This document shows positions 6,993-15,420 of a stretch of DNA of 64,000 bases, one piece after another. The stretch comes from Nitrosovibrio sp. Nv4 (GTDB taxonomy: Bacteria > Pseudomonadota > Gammaproteobacteria > Burkholderiales > Nitrosomonadaceae), in the NCBI RefSeq assembly GCF_900215485.1, contig NZ_OCMZ01000002.1, forward strand, positions 930,001 through 994,000, given 5' to 3'. Each line of letters starts with the position of its first letter. Position 1 is the stretch's first letter. The translations under genes were made by a program, and so were the position numbers. Under the pieces are notes generated by a model that was not told the DNA's origin, did not search any database, and worked only from the letters and a program-made list of their open reading frames with translations.

Positions 6993-9434
6993 TTTCCCAT
7001 AGACGAAATAGGTACGGGCCGGCCGCCCAGCGGTTTCCCGCTTGCGCTCTTCGATCAGTGGCGGAGCCAGATCGAGCAATACCTTCAACGCGTTCGTCAC
7101 CTTTTTCGTAGACTTGTTGTTCCAGCGTTGCTGCAACTCGCTGAGCGTGATACCGGGTTCGACCTTGATGATCTCGAATACCTTGGCAGCTTCGGGGTCG
7201 AGTGCACCATCATCATCTCCACAATTGAAGATGTAGCTTACGCTTGAGCTCCAGTATTCCACCCAGGCAAAAGCGGCACGGAGATCTTTTGGCTCAATAA
7301 TGAGCCGCCCGTCCATTGCAGCAAAGGCCATCGCAAGCATCCGCGCATACATTTCCGATCTCGCAAGCAGGCTTCCTGCCTTGCCCTCGCGGTCGCGTGT
7401 GATGGCCGGGTAGTGTTCGACCCACAAGTCACGGGCAGGATCGCTGAAGGTACTCTCATACATATTATCAGCCCACAATTTGCCTTCGGTGACAGCCATG
7501 ATTGCATCCGCTACCTGCTGCGCCAGCTCCTCAATCCTCGCCTCCGGAGTAGGACGAGGCAAAGCGACGAGCTTGGGCCGGGAAACATAGAGCATGAGGA
7601 AACGATTCAACAGCCCGTTTGCGACATCGTTTGCAGTCGCTTTTTCGCGCAGTTCATGCCCGGTGATGTGACCAAGTATGCACACGTGAGGCCGGGTTGC
7701 CCGTGTGGGGCTGGTTTTGGTGAGCGGCTCAAGGTCGCGGCCATCAAAGAGATTGCGGATAGCGGCCGACAAGGTGTTGCTGTCGCGCCGCAACTGCGAA
7801 AGAACATTGTCAAATTCACTCTCGATGGCCAGCAATCGCTTGTCTGTTACACCCGGGTCGCTACCCCTGTTTTTTTCGTCGGGTTCGACTGGATCGCGAA
7901 TGGCCCAGGCAATGCCCTCACCTGTGGAGAGGCCGCCAGTATGGCAGCGCAGACCTTCTTTAACACCTCTTCGCTTGCAAAGGATCGCATCAGCTCGCTT
8001 GAAGATCTTGCGTACTGTGGATTCTGACGTCCCCTTGCGTGCCTTTCCGCTCTTGCCGACGATAAGCGGAAAGGGCCGGCAGTGGATCACGACATCTCCA
8101 ATACGCTGATAGATCCCTCGCCCGATCATTGCGCTGAAGTAGGCCAGCTCATTTGCCGCCACTGCGACCGGATGAGCTTCGCTGCTGTCGCATGCAGCCT
8201 CGACGATGTCACGCATGAGCGGGGGAAAACCTGCATCGGGCATGTTAGGAGGGGCCAGGGGACCAGAGTCCTCGGTGGCAGACGCGTCCTCCTGTTTGGC
8301 AGGGTTCAGGTTGTTTCCCTTGACTTGCATTACCATATCTTTTTCCTCCATTGGCATTCCTGTCTCCGATGTCACAGATTTGGCTGCCGCTTCCGCAGCA
8401 GTGCCGGACTGGAGATCAGGTTGTTGTTCATCTATAACGATTGCGTTGTTAAATGGTTCGAGCGTCGGATCTGCCTCCAGATGTTGGAGGAGCTCGACAT
8501 GTGAATCAGCCCGTCCGACATCGACTTTTCCGGCTGTAGAGATGGCCTTGCTTACTGCCTCCTTTCCCGCCAGCACATGCAGATCATTGAAGTCGGTCGG
8601 CCTGCCGCTCATATCACACCCTGAGAAGTCCGGCACAGCTAGCAATGCATCGACTGCTATGGCAGCCTCCGTTGCCTTGGTCAGGCCGGGGTTGCCTTCC
8701 GTCCACTGGTCATTGTCGGCACAGAGGATGAGGGTGGCTCGCTTGTACCGTTGACGCATGGCTTGGGCCACGTGCATGAGGTTGCCCGCATTGAAAGCCA
8801 CTGCTACCGCATGGCCCGTAGCCTCACATATGCTGCAACCAGTGGCGTACCCTTCGGCGATACAGATGACCTCTCCAGGCGTACCCAGAACGCAGCAGCC
8901 GCCTTTGATTTCGCCGTTGGTGAGGAACCGTTTGGTCCCATCCTCTTCGATGAATTGAAGGCTTGTAAGCTTGTCCTCGACGTATACGGGAAGGCGCAGC
9001 TGGCTTCCCGATTGCCTGATCGCGCCGCACGGATTGATGCATTTCCTGACCAGGTACGGGTGATCGGCTTTGGCACTATTTGTACCTGCGTAGATTTCGG
9101 CCGCCTTGACTGCCGCAGCTGCATGCAGTCGGCAGCGCTCTTCCTTTAGCTCCTCACGGACCTTCTTTAATGCAAGCTCGTGAGCGGTTCGCTCTGCCGG
9201 CAGAAGCGTTTTTACATCTCTGGCGCTCCAGATGAGTTGCGTCCCGGATTTAAAGTCACCGACGACCGCTCCTTCACTCTCGGGAAAGAGTTTGACGTAA
9301 CCGCTCATATTGCCGTTCGCCTCCTTGCCGACGGGAAAGCGGAGGAATCCGCTTCCACTTGATTTCAGCGGGTTCGGCCGATATCCGTGCTGGTGCATGA
9401 ACTCGATCAGGGCAGGGGGTAAGAATGGGCTCAT
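6990..9434 (-). CDS. Phage/plasmid-type primase-helicase with TOPRIM domain
   Basis: 814 residues from the ATG at 9434, whose ATGA overlaps the TGA of the upstream gene, so translation is probably coupled; longer in-frame extensions are unlikely. After an N-terminal region of about 150 residues comes a TOPRIM domain with EGYATG near 197 and the DxD-type LCADND near 235. A P-loop-like VGKSGKARKGT near 461 and LLAIESEFDNVL belong to a DUF3987-type helicase region. The C-terminus (EPGITLSELQQRWNN) resembles a winged helix. Such proteins start DNA synthesis in P4-like satellites and integrative elements. With the AlpA-type gene upstream and the iteron-like repeats downstream, this looks like the replication module of an integrated element. 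Confidence 0.8.
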   Translation of the reverse strand: MSPFLPPALIEFMHQHGYRPNPLKSSGSGFLRFPVGKEANGNMSGYVKLFPESEGAVVGDFKSGTQLIWSARDVKTLLPAERTAHELALKKVREELKEERCRLHAAAAVKAAEIYAGTNSAKADHPYLVRKCINPCGAIRQSGSQLRLPVYVEDKLTSLQFIEEDGTKRFLTNGEIKGGCCVLGTPGEVICIAEGYATGCSICEATGHAVAVAFNAGNLMHVAQAMRQRYKRATLILCADNDQWTEGNPGLTKATEAAIAVDALLAVPDFSGCDMSGRPTDFNDLHVLAGKEAVSKAISTAGKVDVGRADSHVELLQHLEADPTLEPFNNAIVIDEQQPDLQSGTAAEAAAKSVTSETGMPMEEKDMVMQVKGNNLNPAKQEDASATEDSGPLAPPNMPDAGFPPLMRDIVEAACDSSEAHPVAVAANELAYFSAMIGRGIYQRIGDVVIHCRPFPLIVGKSGKARKGTSESTVRKIFKRADAILCKRRGVKEGLRCHTGGLSTGEGIAWAIRDPVEPDEKNRGSDPGVTDKRLLAIESEFDNVLSQLRRDSNTLSAAIRNLFDGRDLEPLTKTSPTRATRPHVCILGHITGHELREKATANDVANGLLNRFLMLYVSRPKLVALPRPTPEARIEELAQQVADAIMAVTEGKLWADNMYESTFSDPARDLWVEHYPAITRDREGKAGSLLARSEMYARMLAMAFAAMDGRLIIEPKDLRAAFAWVEYWSSSVSYIFNCGDDDGALDPEAAKVFEIIKVEPGITLSELQQRWNNKSTKKVTNALKVLLDLAPPLIEERKRETAGRPARTYFVYGK

Positions 9435-9730
9435 TGCGATACCTCGCCGTTTATGAATTTCTCCACAGCGGCGAGGACTGCGTCCTCCTTTTTCCCGCCT
9501 TGTTTCAGTTGTTCTGCGCACCCTCGACATAGCGGATAGATGAAGATGACAGGTATAAACAGCTCAGCCGAAGTAGTTCTTAAATGCCCAGCTATCCGGC
9601 GCGAGGCGTTGAATGGTTTAAAACATGATGCGCAAATGTGAGACTTTTTGCCTATTGAAGGCAGTTCGCGCTTTGCCCCCAGCAGGTCCAGGAGCGTTGT
9701 GCCTTCCGGCACTTGGATAAAGTTATGCAC
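9431..9730 (-). CDS. Small protein with two CxxC pairs, unknown function
   Basis: 99 residues. I take the GTG at 9730 because AGGAGG lies 6 nt upstream; the in-frame start at 9808 lacks such a site. Two cysteine pairs (CASC and, about 40 residues later, CRGC) could bind one zinc ion. The family is not recognised. It overlaps the primase start by ATGA and follows the AlpA-type gene, so it probably belongs to the element's replication operon, perhaps as a DNA-binding accessory factor. That role is inferred from position only. Confidence 0.6.
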   Translation of the reverse strand: MHNFIQVPEGTTLLDLLGAKRELPSIGKKSHICASCFKPFNASRRIAGHLRTTSAELFIPVIFIYPLCRGCAEQLKQGGKKEDAVLAAVEKFINGEVSQ

Positions 9731-9853
9731 GGCAAATCCTCCTGTCGGCTGGGATTTCTGTGAACAGGCTAAAAACAGGGTAAATCTGGATTCCAAATCG
9801 TCTCGCAACTGGAGGCGTGAAGCGCAGCAGATGGGGTACGTATAAAGATGTTC

Positions 9854-10219
9854 TCATTTCATCCCCCTTGTTGCAGCAGCGAGAGGGCGATTGGAAATCC
9901 AGCTATGCACGTCTTTACTGCGCCAGCCACTTGCTGACGCAGCTAGTTTGATCCTGGCTGGAAATAAGCCGAGAGCTTCGAGTCTGTAAATGGAAGAACG
10001 CGACAGGCCGGTGAGTTGGATCACTCTGCCCATCCGGTAAACTGCATCGTAGGCCGGGGGAACGAGGATGTTTGTTACTTCCATTCCTTTGTTCAAAGTG
10101 TTCTGAGGACTGCCAGTATCAAAATCGCTGGGCTCCCGCGCAGAGGAAGCCTTCTTTGTTAGCGACCGTTGTACGGGAACACCGATAGCGGGACATAATT
10201 CTTTCAGTTGGTCTTTCAC
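9854..10219 (-). CDS. AlpA-family excisionase/transcriptional activator
   Basis: 121 residues from a GTG with TAGGAGG about 5 nt upstream. The C-terminal half matches AlpA/MerR-like helix-turn-helix proteins: VYRMGRVIQLTGLSRSSIYR, then LGLFPARIKL, GWRSKDVHSWI. AlpA proteins from cryptic prophages and P4-like satellites activate integrase or excision genes. The N-terminal 55 residues are low in motifs. It leads a co-oriented set with the CxxC protein and the primase. No integrase gene lies nearby. Confidence 0.8.
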   Translation of the reverse strand: MKDQLKELCPAIGVPVQRSLTKKASSAREPSDFDTGSPQNTLNKGMEVTNILVPPAYDAVYRMGRVIQLTGLSRSSIYRLEALGLFPARIKLAASASGWRSKDVHSWISNRPLAAATRGMK

Positions 10220-10740
10220 AATGCCTCCTATAGATTACCAAGCAAGCTCAAGGTGTCGCTTGGGAATAGAGGCAGTTTCCGTCGCTCGCATTGAGATTTC
10301 AAAAATGGCGTAAAGCGGCGGGTTTTGGCGGAAACGTGGCGGAAATTTGCTTAGAAAATAAGCAGAGGGGGCGACAAATGGCGAAAACATCGGGTGAATT
10401 AAATACGGCTGCCGCTCGGCCCTGATCATCCGATGTGGCCTTGAGCCTTAAAAATATGGCAGCACTGTATAGAAAAAGTGGCAGGGAAGAAGAGCTTCCG
10501 CCTGTACGAGCGAGCCTGCGATCCATACGCGCAAGCAGTGAGATCACGTGGGGTGCTATGCCGTTAGACTGAGGGTGAGCTTTTCTTGAGCATCGGCATT
10601 GCAGAAGATGGTGGTCCGTTCTGTATCAATAACGGTGACGTCAATCTAACATTACTTGTCAGTTGAAATCTCGACTACTACAAATTATTCCTCGGTCAAT
10701 ATTGTTGTTGTCACAGCAATACATTCCCGTCCGGAGGTCT
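10220..10740. other. Intergenic stretch upstream of the AlpA-type gene
   Basis: 520 nt without a supported gene. Two overlapping minus-strand frames (10235-10429 and 10299-10547) have no motif and no good ribosome-binding site. The stretch should contain the promoter and control region of the element's replication operon. No att-like duplication of the nearby tRNA-Ser 3' end was found in it. Confidence 0.5.
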
Positions 10741-11532
10741 TCAATCAACCTCTCCAGTAAAGAGCGCTTTCATGCCCTTACTGCGCCGTGGAAGGTTATT
10801 TGCTAATTTCCGATCGATTTGGCTCTGTGTGCAATCCGCGTTGTGTTTGATCAGCCATTCCCCCACATGAAAAGGGTTATAGCAAATCGCCGTCGGACCT
10901 AGTTGCCTAGCGTAGATTAGTCCATTTCGAGCGGCTCTTTCGAAATATGCCCTCCATGTTTCTTTGTCGATCATATTAAACAACGCTGCTATTCCTGCTC
11001 TCGATAACGGATCAAACAGCTCAGCAAGGCGTGACTCAACGGGGTCCGCTGCGGGAGCCGTAACTGGAACATGGTTTGATCCGCCCAAAGCGATAGAACC
11101 TGGTTCGTAGCCCTCAATTACGATAAGTGACGTAAGGGAGCGTCCTTTATTTTTTGGAAGCTGCGCTGCATATAGCGTCAAATATTCCCGTAGCTGATAT
11201 TCAAAAAAAAGGGCGTTATTAGTCAATTTTCTAAATTCAGCTTCTTCACCTGCCCTTTCCTCTGGCAGGCTTTGTCTTGAGGCTCTCGACTCATTTCTTT
11301 CAGCTAATGCATCAGCGGTCACGCGGTACAAACCGACCATCAGCAATACTTGGCAAGCTAATGCTTGACGGTGAGTCATTGAAGACTTTTTCTTGGCAAG
11401 CATTCTTCCCAGCATCCAATCTGCCCGACCTTGGCCTATCTTGCCAACGGCCCACTCGTAGTAATCCGGCGCCAACTCACCCAAGTCGTGCAATACTTGG
11501 GCGCGGATTAACATCAAATCCCCCTCGTCCAT
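10741..11532 (-). CDS. Hypothetical protein, island-borne
   Basis: 263 residues, no family recognised. It is soluble, with no signal peptide or membrane segment. The first 90 residues are helical and rich in K/R (KKKSSMTHRQALACQVLL). The C-terminal part (ETWRAYFERAARNGLIYARQ, then NPFHVGEWLIKHN) could be a winged-helix-like fold, but no motif proves it. Two starts are possible: ATG 11532 behind AGGGAA, or ATG 11514 behind GAGGGGG. It is encoded with the other minus-strand genes of the accessory region. Confidence 0.6.
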   Translation of the reverse strand: MDEGDLMLIRAQVLHDLGELAPDYYEWAVGKIGQGRADWMLGRMLAKKKSSMTHRQALACQVLLMVGLYRVTADALAERNESRASRQSLPEERAGEEAEFRKLTNNALFFEYQLREYLTLYAAQLPKNKGRSLTSLIVIEGYEPGSIALGGSNHVPVTAPAADPVESRLAELFDPLSRAGIAALFNMIDKETWRAYFERAARNGLIYARQLGPTAICYNPFHVGEWLIKHNADCTQSQIDRKLANNLPRRSKGMKALFTGEVD

Positions 11533-11688
11533 TATTTTCCCTGTATAAATGGCGGTATAGAAAATCGGTGGGCGTTTTACCGTCCAATTCGTATCTTTGT
11601 TGAACTTACCTACTAGAGATCCTAGGGATCAGCGGTTGATTAAATAAATGTTCCAGTTCAAGGCGTAATTCGTTGTAGGTGCAGAGGG

Positions 11689-12117
11689 TTAATACTTAAT
11701 TAAACGTATGAATTCTGCTCCAAGGTCGTTTACGTGATAGATGTTTTCAGCAAGGCCTTCGGAGCGTACAAGTCCAGCGTTATAAAGTATTTGAGTGGTA
11801 TCGTTGTCCAGGAACGCGCTAAAAGGTTCGCGCAACTTAGGATCGTACGACTGTATTTTTTGGTAGTGGAATTCTAGGTTCTTCAGGTCTCCGATGAATG
11901 TCCGGTCGATAACCGCGGCGAGCCGCAAAAAAGCCTCGTATCCAATCTCTTTCCTCAGGTAACCGGAAAACACCTTACCAAGTAGATGAGGTTTGTCCAT
12001 ATTATCGTGTCGGTCCAATAGGAGAATTAAATTTTCACCGACTTTTCGCAAAAATGATGGGTCTGATGCAAGCTGCTGAGTAAATTCCTCCCTATCCGCT
12101 TTCGCTAATAGCCGCAC
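11689..12117 (-). CDS. C-terminal part of a frameshift-split hypothetical protein
   Basis: 142 codons from a GTG that has no ribosome-binding site. The sequence (DREEFTQQLASDPSFLRKVG, LLLDRHDNMDKPHLLGKVFS) reads as a direct continuation of the frame encoded just upstream. The join is natural if one G is removed at 12096-12097, where AGCGGATAGG would become AGCGATAGG and the protein would run ISES-DREEF. It is probably not translated on its own unless the ribosome shifts or re-initiates in the 26-nt overlap. No function is recognised. Either a genuine mutation or a sequencing error could explain the split. Confidence 0.5.
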   Translation of the reverse strand: MRLLAKADREEFTQQLASDPSFLRKVGENLILLLDRHDNMDKPHLLGKVFSGYLRKEIGYEAFLRLAAVIDRTFIGDLKNLEFHYQKIQSYDPKLREPFSAFLDNDTTQILYNAGLVRSEGLAENIYHVNDLGAEFIRLIKY

Positions 12118-12370
12118 TGGCTTGAAGAAACTTCGCGACTTTATTGAGAAAAATACGTTCTTTTACAGTTGATGCCGCACCCCACAATTTTATCCCCCAA
12201 CCAACCACCGGTATTTCCTTGAGGACACCCTCATCTAAAGAGGAATCAAGAACGAGTTCAGTAATATCACTCGCAATATCCAGTACGTTCGGAGAAAGAA
12301 TTGATTTCACGAGCGATGTCCCTATATTTTCCGGTCGGGGCCGGCGAGCATCCTCGTCGTTGTCCTGCAA
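12092..12370 (-). CDS. N-terminal part of a frameshift-split hypothetical protein
   Basis: 92 residues from a TTG start with a strong GAGGAGG 5 nt upstream. The central stretch (LKEIPVVGWGIKLWGAASTV) is a short hydrophobic amphipathic segment, followed by KERIFLNKVAKFL. The frame stops at 12092, just after the point where the downstream frame takes over. With the other half, the restored protein would be about 225 residues. Family unknown. Its good ribosome-binding site suggests that the ancestral gene was expressed. Confidence 0.5.
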   Translation of the reverse strand: MQDNDEDARRPRPENIGTSLVKSILSPNVLDIASDITELVLDSSLDEGVLKEIPVVGWGIKLWGAASTVKERIFLNKVAKFLQASAAISESG

Positions 12371-12606
12371 CTTAACCTCCTCTAGGCTAATAGGTGTTAT
12401 TGTTAATTAGTCGAGCTTGAAAGAGTACCTGCAGACTGAAAAGCCGTCATTCCATGATATTGACATGCCGCCTCTCGGCGGATCAAGACACTTCCGTTTT
12501 CCGATAGCAGATGGTCAACATTGGCCTCTAGCGGCAATAGCGCCTAGTTGCGGCATGACCGGGCATGGAAGGGAGCAGTCGCTCCAGATAGTGTAACCTC
12601 TGGTAT

Positions 12607-12972
12607 TTACAGCTTATGAAAAGCGGATGCAAGGTCGCTGAGTGCAGTCAACGATGACACATTAAGTGCCCTGCCATAATGGATCTCATCCTTCCCTCGG
12701 TTCATTTTCTTGGGGAAGCGCGACATATTGCTGCCGTGCTGAAATTCTTTAGGAGAGTTTGCTGTTACGCCGGTAAGTGCAATAAGGCCTGCTATTTCCT
12801 CATGTGGATGGACCACAAGTCTGATGTACTCGGGAAGTCCAATCTCTGTTCGAAAGTAAAACACTTTTCCGTTATGAGATGAGCGGTACTCCACAACCTT
12901 TTTCGTTTCGTGTGAGCGTACAAACCCGCTTCGTTCGATCAGATTCTCAACTTCAGACCTGTCAATGGACAA
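12607..12972 (-). CDS. Hypothetical protein, possibly DUF2002-like
   Basis: 121 residues. I prefer the TTG at 12972 because AGGAG lies 7 nt upstream; the ATG at 13077 would add a poorly conserved-looking leader. The sequence (SIDRSEVENLIERSGFVRSH, later LVVHP, MSRFPKKMNRGKDEIHYG) resembles my memory of the DUF2002 layout with its late HYG motif, but I cannot confirm that. It is small and soluble, with no signal peptide. It is the last gene of the accessory stretch before tRNA-Ser. Confidence 0.6.
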   Translation of the reverse strand: MSIDRSEVENLIERSGFVRSHETKKVVEYRSSHNGKVFYFRTEIGLPEYIRLVVHPHEEIAGLIALTGVTANSPKEFQHGSNMSRFPKKMNRGKDEIHYGRALNVSSLTALSDLASAFHKL

Positions 12973-13218
12973 GCTGATTCTCCTGTAGGGATTAGTAGCG
13001 TAAGTAGTGGGAAATGACGCTAAACACGAGCTTGAGGAGTGCAGAGCAGAGAAACCTTGCGCCAGAAACAGAGGCATTAATCAAGATTAATGCTTGGTAT
13101 GTTCTTTGAGGGCCATGACTTTACCGGGGAACCCTGCTATTGAAATGGGGGCTAGAGAGTAGGTAACATAAGTTATACAATTAAATCTTATTTAATATCA
13201 GAGTATTACAGCATTCAC

Positions 13219-13311
13219 TGGCGGAGAGAGAGGGATTCGAACCCTCGATAAGCTTTTTGAGCCTATACTCCCTTAGCAGGGGAGCGCCTTCGACCACTCG
13301 GCCATCTCTCC
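13219..13311 (-). tRNA. tRNA-Ser(GCT)
   Basis: The gene is 93 nt including an encoded CCA. The acceptor arm GGAGAGA pairs with TCTCTCC, with G as discriminator. The anticodon loop CTGCTAA gives GCT, which reads AGC/AGU. A long variable arm typical of serine tRNAs follows (GTATAGGCTCAAAAAGCTTA), and the T-arm is GGGTTCGAATCCC. Its 3' end faces the accessory region to the left, as expected for a tRNA used as an integration site. Confidence 0.97.
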
Positions 13312-13324
13312 GCAAAACCACACT

Positions 13325-13353
13325 AGGATAGCGGTTTACAACTCTTCGGTCAA
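13325..13353 (-). promoter_or_regulatory. Predicted sigma-70 promoter of tRNA-Ser
   Basis: On the minus strand TTGACC (-35) is followed after 17 nt by TATCCT (-10). Transcription would start about 7 nt before the mature tRNA, which suits a tRNA gene. Confidence 0.6.
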
Positions 13354-13408
13354 ACGATGGATTGCGAGCAATATATGGTATGTCCGGCTGAACACCTGTC
13401 ACCGTGAT

Positions 13409-14638
13409 TCAGGATGCCTGGTCCAGTTCGAACACCTTATGCAACACCCGCACGGCAAGTTCCATGTATTTCTCGTCCACTACCACAGAGATCTTTATTT
13501 CGGAGGTGGAAATCATTTGAATATTGATGCCTTCTTCCGCCAGAGCGCGAAACATCTTGCTGGCAATGCCGACATGCGATCGCATTCCGACACCCACTGC
13601 CGATACCTTCGCTATTCTCTCCCCGCCAATGACACCCCGTGCGCCAATGTGGGCCTGCACCTGATTTTCCAGAATATCCATGGTCCTGGCGAATTCACTG
13701 CGATTTATGGTAAACGAGAAGTCAGTCAAACCATCATGGCCGACGTTCTGAATGATCATGTCCACATCAATATTGGCATCAGCCACCGGGCCGAGAATCT
13801 GATAAGCAATACCAGGGCGGTCCGGCACGCCCAGCACGGTAATCTTGGCCTCGTCGCGATTGAATGCGATGCCTGAAATAATCGCTCGCTCCATGTTCTC
13901 TTCTTCCTCGAAAGTAATCAGGGTGCCCTCGCCTTCTTCTTCGAAACTGGACAACACCCGCAATTTGACCTTGTACTTTCCCGCGAATTCGACCGAACGA
14001 ATTTGCAGCACCTTCGAACCCAGGCTCGCCATTTCAAGCATTTCCTCGAAGGTAACGGTCTTGAGTCTGCGAGCTTCGGGCACGATACGCGGGTCGGTTG
14101 TATAAACGCCATCCACGTCGGTATAAATCTGGCACTCATCGGCTTTAAGCGCTGCCGCTAGCGCAACAGCTGTGGTATCAGACCCACCGCGGCCAAGAGT
14201 CGTGATGCTGCCGGTTTCGTCCATTCCCTGGAAACCGGCGACCGCCACTACATATCCCGCGTTGAGATCGGCACGTATTTTATCCTCGTCGATTCTGAGG
14301 ATGCGCGCTTTGGTGTAGGCGTTGTCGGTCAGTATCCGCACCTGGGCTCCGGTATAGCTCTTCGCTTTGATGCCCAGATCCATCAGTGCCATCGACAGCA
14401 GCGCAACGGAAACCTGCTCACCGGTTGAAACCATAACATCGAGTTCACGCGGTTCCGGATGAGCCTGGAATTCCCTCGCCAAGGCAATGAGGCGATTGGT
14501 TTCTCCGCTCATAGCCGAAACCACCACTACGACCTGATGGCCATGCGATTGAAATTTTGCTATGCGGCGGGCGACATTTTTAATGCGCTCGGTGCTGCCT
14601 ACCGATGTACCACCGTATTTTTGAACAATAAGTGTCAC
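13409..14638 (-). CDS. lysC: Aspartate kinase
   Basis: 409 residues from the GTG at 14638, the usual length of the monofunctional enzyme. It phosphorylates L-aspartate, the first step to lysine, threonine, methionine and diaminopimelate. The start segment TLIVQKYGGTSVGS is the kinase signature. GRGGSDTTAVALAAAL and YTDVDGVYTTDPR are the nucleotide and aspartate-site blocks. Two ACT domains follow from about 265 to the end (VLGVPDRPGIAYQIL, SAVGVGMRSHVGIASKMFRA), where lysine and threonine normally exert feedback. An upstream ATG at 14668 is possible but would add a leader unlike the family. It stands alone between tRNA-Ser and an XRE gene. Confidence 0.96.
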   Translation of the reverse strand: MTLIVQKYGGTSVGSTERIKNVARRIAKFQSHGHQVVVVVSAMSGETNRLIALAREFQAHPEPRELDVMVSTGEQVSVALLSMALMDLGIKAKSYTGAQVRILTDNAYTKARILRIDEDKIRADLNAGYVVAVAGFQGMDETGSITTLGRGGSDTTAVALAAALKADECQIYTDVDGVYTTDPRIVPEARRLKTVTFEEMLEMASLGSKVLQIRSVEFAGKYKVKLRVLSSFEEEGEGTLITFEEEENMERAIISGIAFNRDEAKITVLGVPDRPGIAYQILGPVADANIDVDMIIQNVGHDGLTDFSFTINRSEFARTMDILENQVQAHIGARGVIGGERIAKVSAVGVGMRSHVGIASKMFRALAEEGINIQMISTSEIKISVVVDEKYMELAVRVLHKVFELDQAS

Positions 14639-15047
14639 GATTACCGACGCTTTCCATGTTGATAACAACGAACCTGTCCGGCAAAACAGGTTATATGCCG
14701 GATCAATTTAGTACGGTGAGCGGCTAAAATTTAGTACAGTAAGCAGCTAAAATTAATAATTGCCTGAGGAAATATGAATTCCACATCCGGATTTTACCTC
14801 ATAACCGAAAAGAAAATCGGGGAACCGCCGAACAAAATCCCATAGAACGTGTATTGCCGCTATATCCGGAACCTTATCCAGAGATTCCCGGATATGCAAT
14901 ATGATAAGCACCGGAGCTGGGATAATTCTGGCAGAAACCGGAAAGCAAGGCGCTAATACTTGCATAGAATAAAAAAACAAATTAAATTTATGTATGTGCA
15001 ATAATCCTATAACATAACCCTAACTAATAACCTATTGAGAGCTGATC
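14639..15047. other. Intergenic region between lysC and the XRE gene
   Basis: 409 nt with divergent genes on both sides. It holds the 23-bp tandem repeat described separately. An AT-rich stretch lies just before the XRE start, where that gene's promoter probably is. No gene is supported; the 82-codon minus-strand frame at 14753-15001 has no motif. Confidence 0.5.
14707..14752. repeat. Two tandem 23-bp repeats upstream of lysC
   Basis: Two directly adjacent 23-bp units, each framed by TTTAGTAC at the left and GCTAAAA at the right (14707-14729 and 14730-14752). They differ at only three positions, all G in the first unit and A in the second. The unit is partly palindromic (TTTAG facing CTAAA). 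It lies 69-114 nt upstream of the lysC start, so an operator is possible. Confidence 0.7.
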
Positions 15048-15332
15048 ATGAAACTCTTCGAAGAAATATCCAATCCTCGTGAAATTCGCCGCAAATTGGG
15101 TCTTAATCAGCATGACTTCTGGAGCAAGGTCGGCGTCACTCAAAGCGGTGGTTCCCGCTATGAGAGCGGACGAAATATGCCAAGGCCGGTAAGGGAGCTT
15201 GTACGACTCGTGCATATTGAGCACATCGATCTCACAAAAATCAGAAAAGACGATCTGGCTGTAGCCGCGTTGCTGAAAAGTCAGGATCCTGACCGGTACA
15301 AGAGCCTGAAGAAAGCTGCCAAAGCGAAGTAA
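15048..15332 (+). CDS. XRE-family helix-turn-helix protein
   Basis: 94 residues. The HTH is IRRKLGLNQHDFWSKVGVTQ followed by SGGSRYESG, which matches the Cro/C1-type fold (about 12-45). The tail is basic (KSLKKAAKAK). It resembles chromosomal single-domain XRE proteins, sometimes antitoxins, but no toxin gene is adjacent. Its targets are unknown. The 23-bp repeats upstream could be its own operator; that is a guess from position. Confidence 0.8.
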   Translation: MKLFEEISNPREIRRKLGLNQHDFWSKVGVTQSGGSRYESGRNMPRPVRELVRLVHIEHIDLTKIRKDDLAVAALLKSQDPDRYKSLKKAAKAK

Positions 15333-15420
15333 CTGGCAAAAATTCGCTGCGATCCCACGCGTCGCTATCGTCTTCGTTGAGTATCAACTGGAGAATCGAG
15401 CAGGCAAGAAAAATTGCAAG

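Noticed and set aside
7413..8027. 204-codon plus-strand frame
   Set aside because: It lies opposite the primase gene, which carries TOPRIM and helicase motifs in the same interval.
10235..10547. Two overlapping minus-strand frames of 64 and 82 codons
   Set aside because: No ribosome-binding sites, no motifs, and they overlap each other in different frames.
13219..13311. att duplication of the tRNA-Ser 3' end within the island
   Set aside because: I looked for GATTCGAACCC-like copies in 1-13.2 kb and saw none; only unrelated GATTCGAG strings occur.
14707..14752. CRISPR array
   Set aside because: Only two units, directly adjacent with no spacers, so it is a tandem repeat and not CRISPR. No cas genes are in the window.
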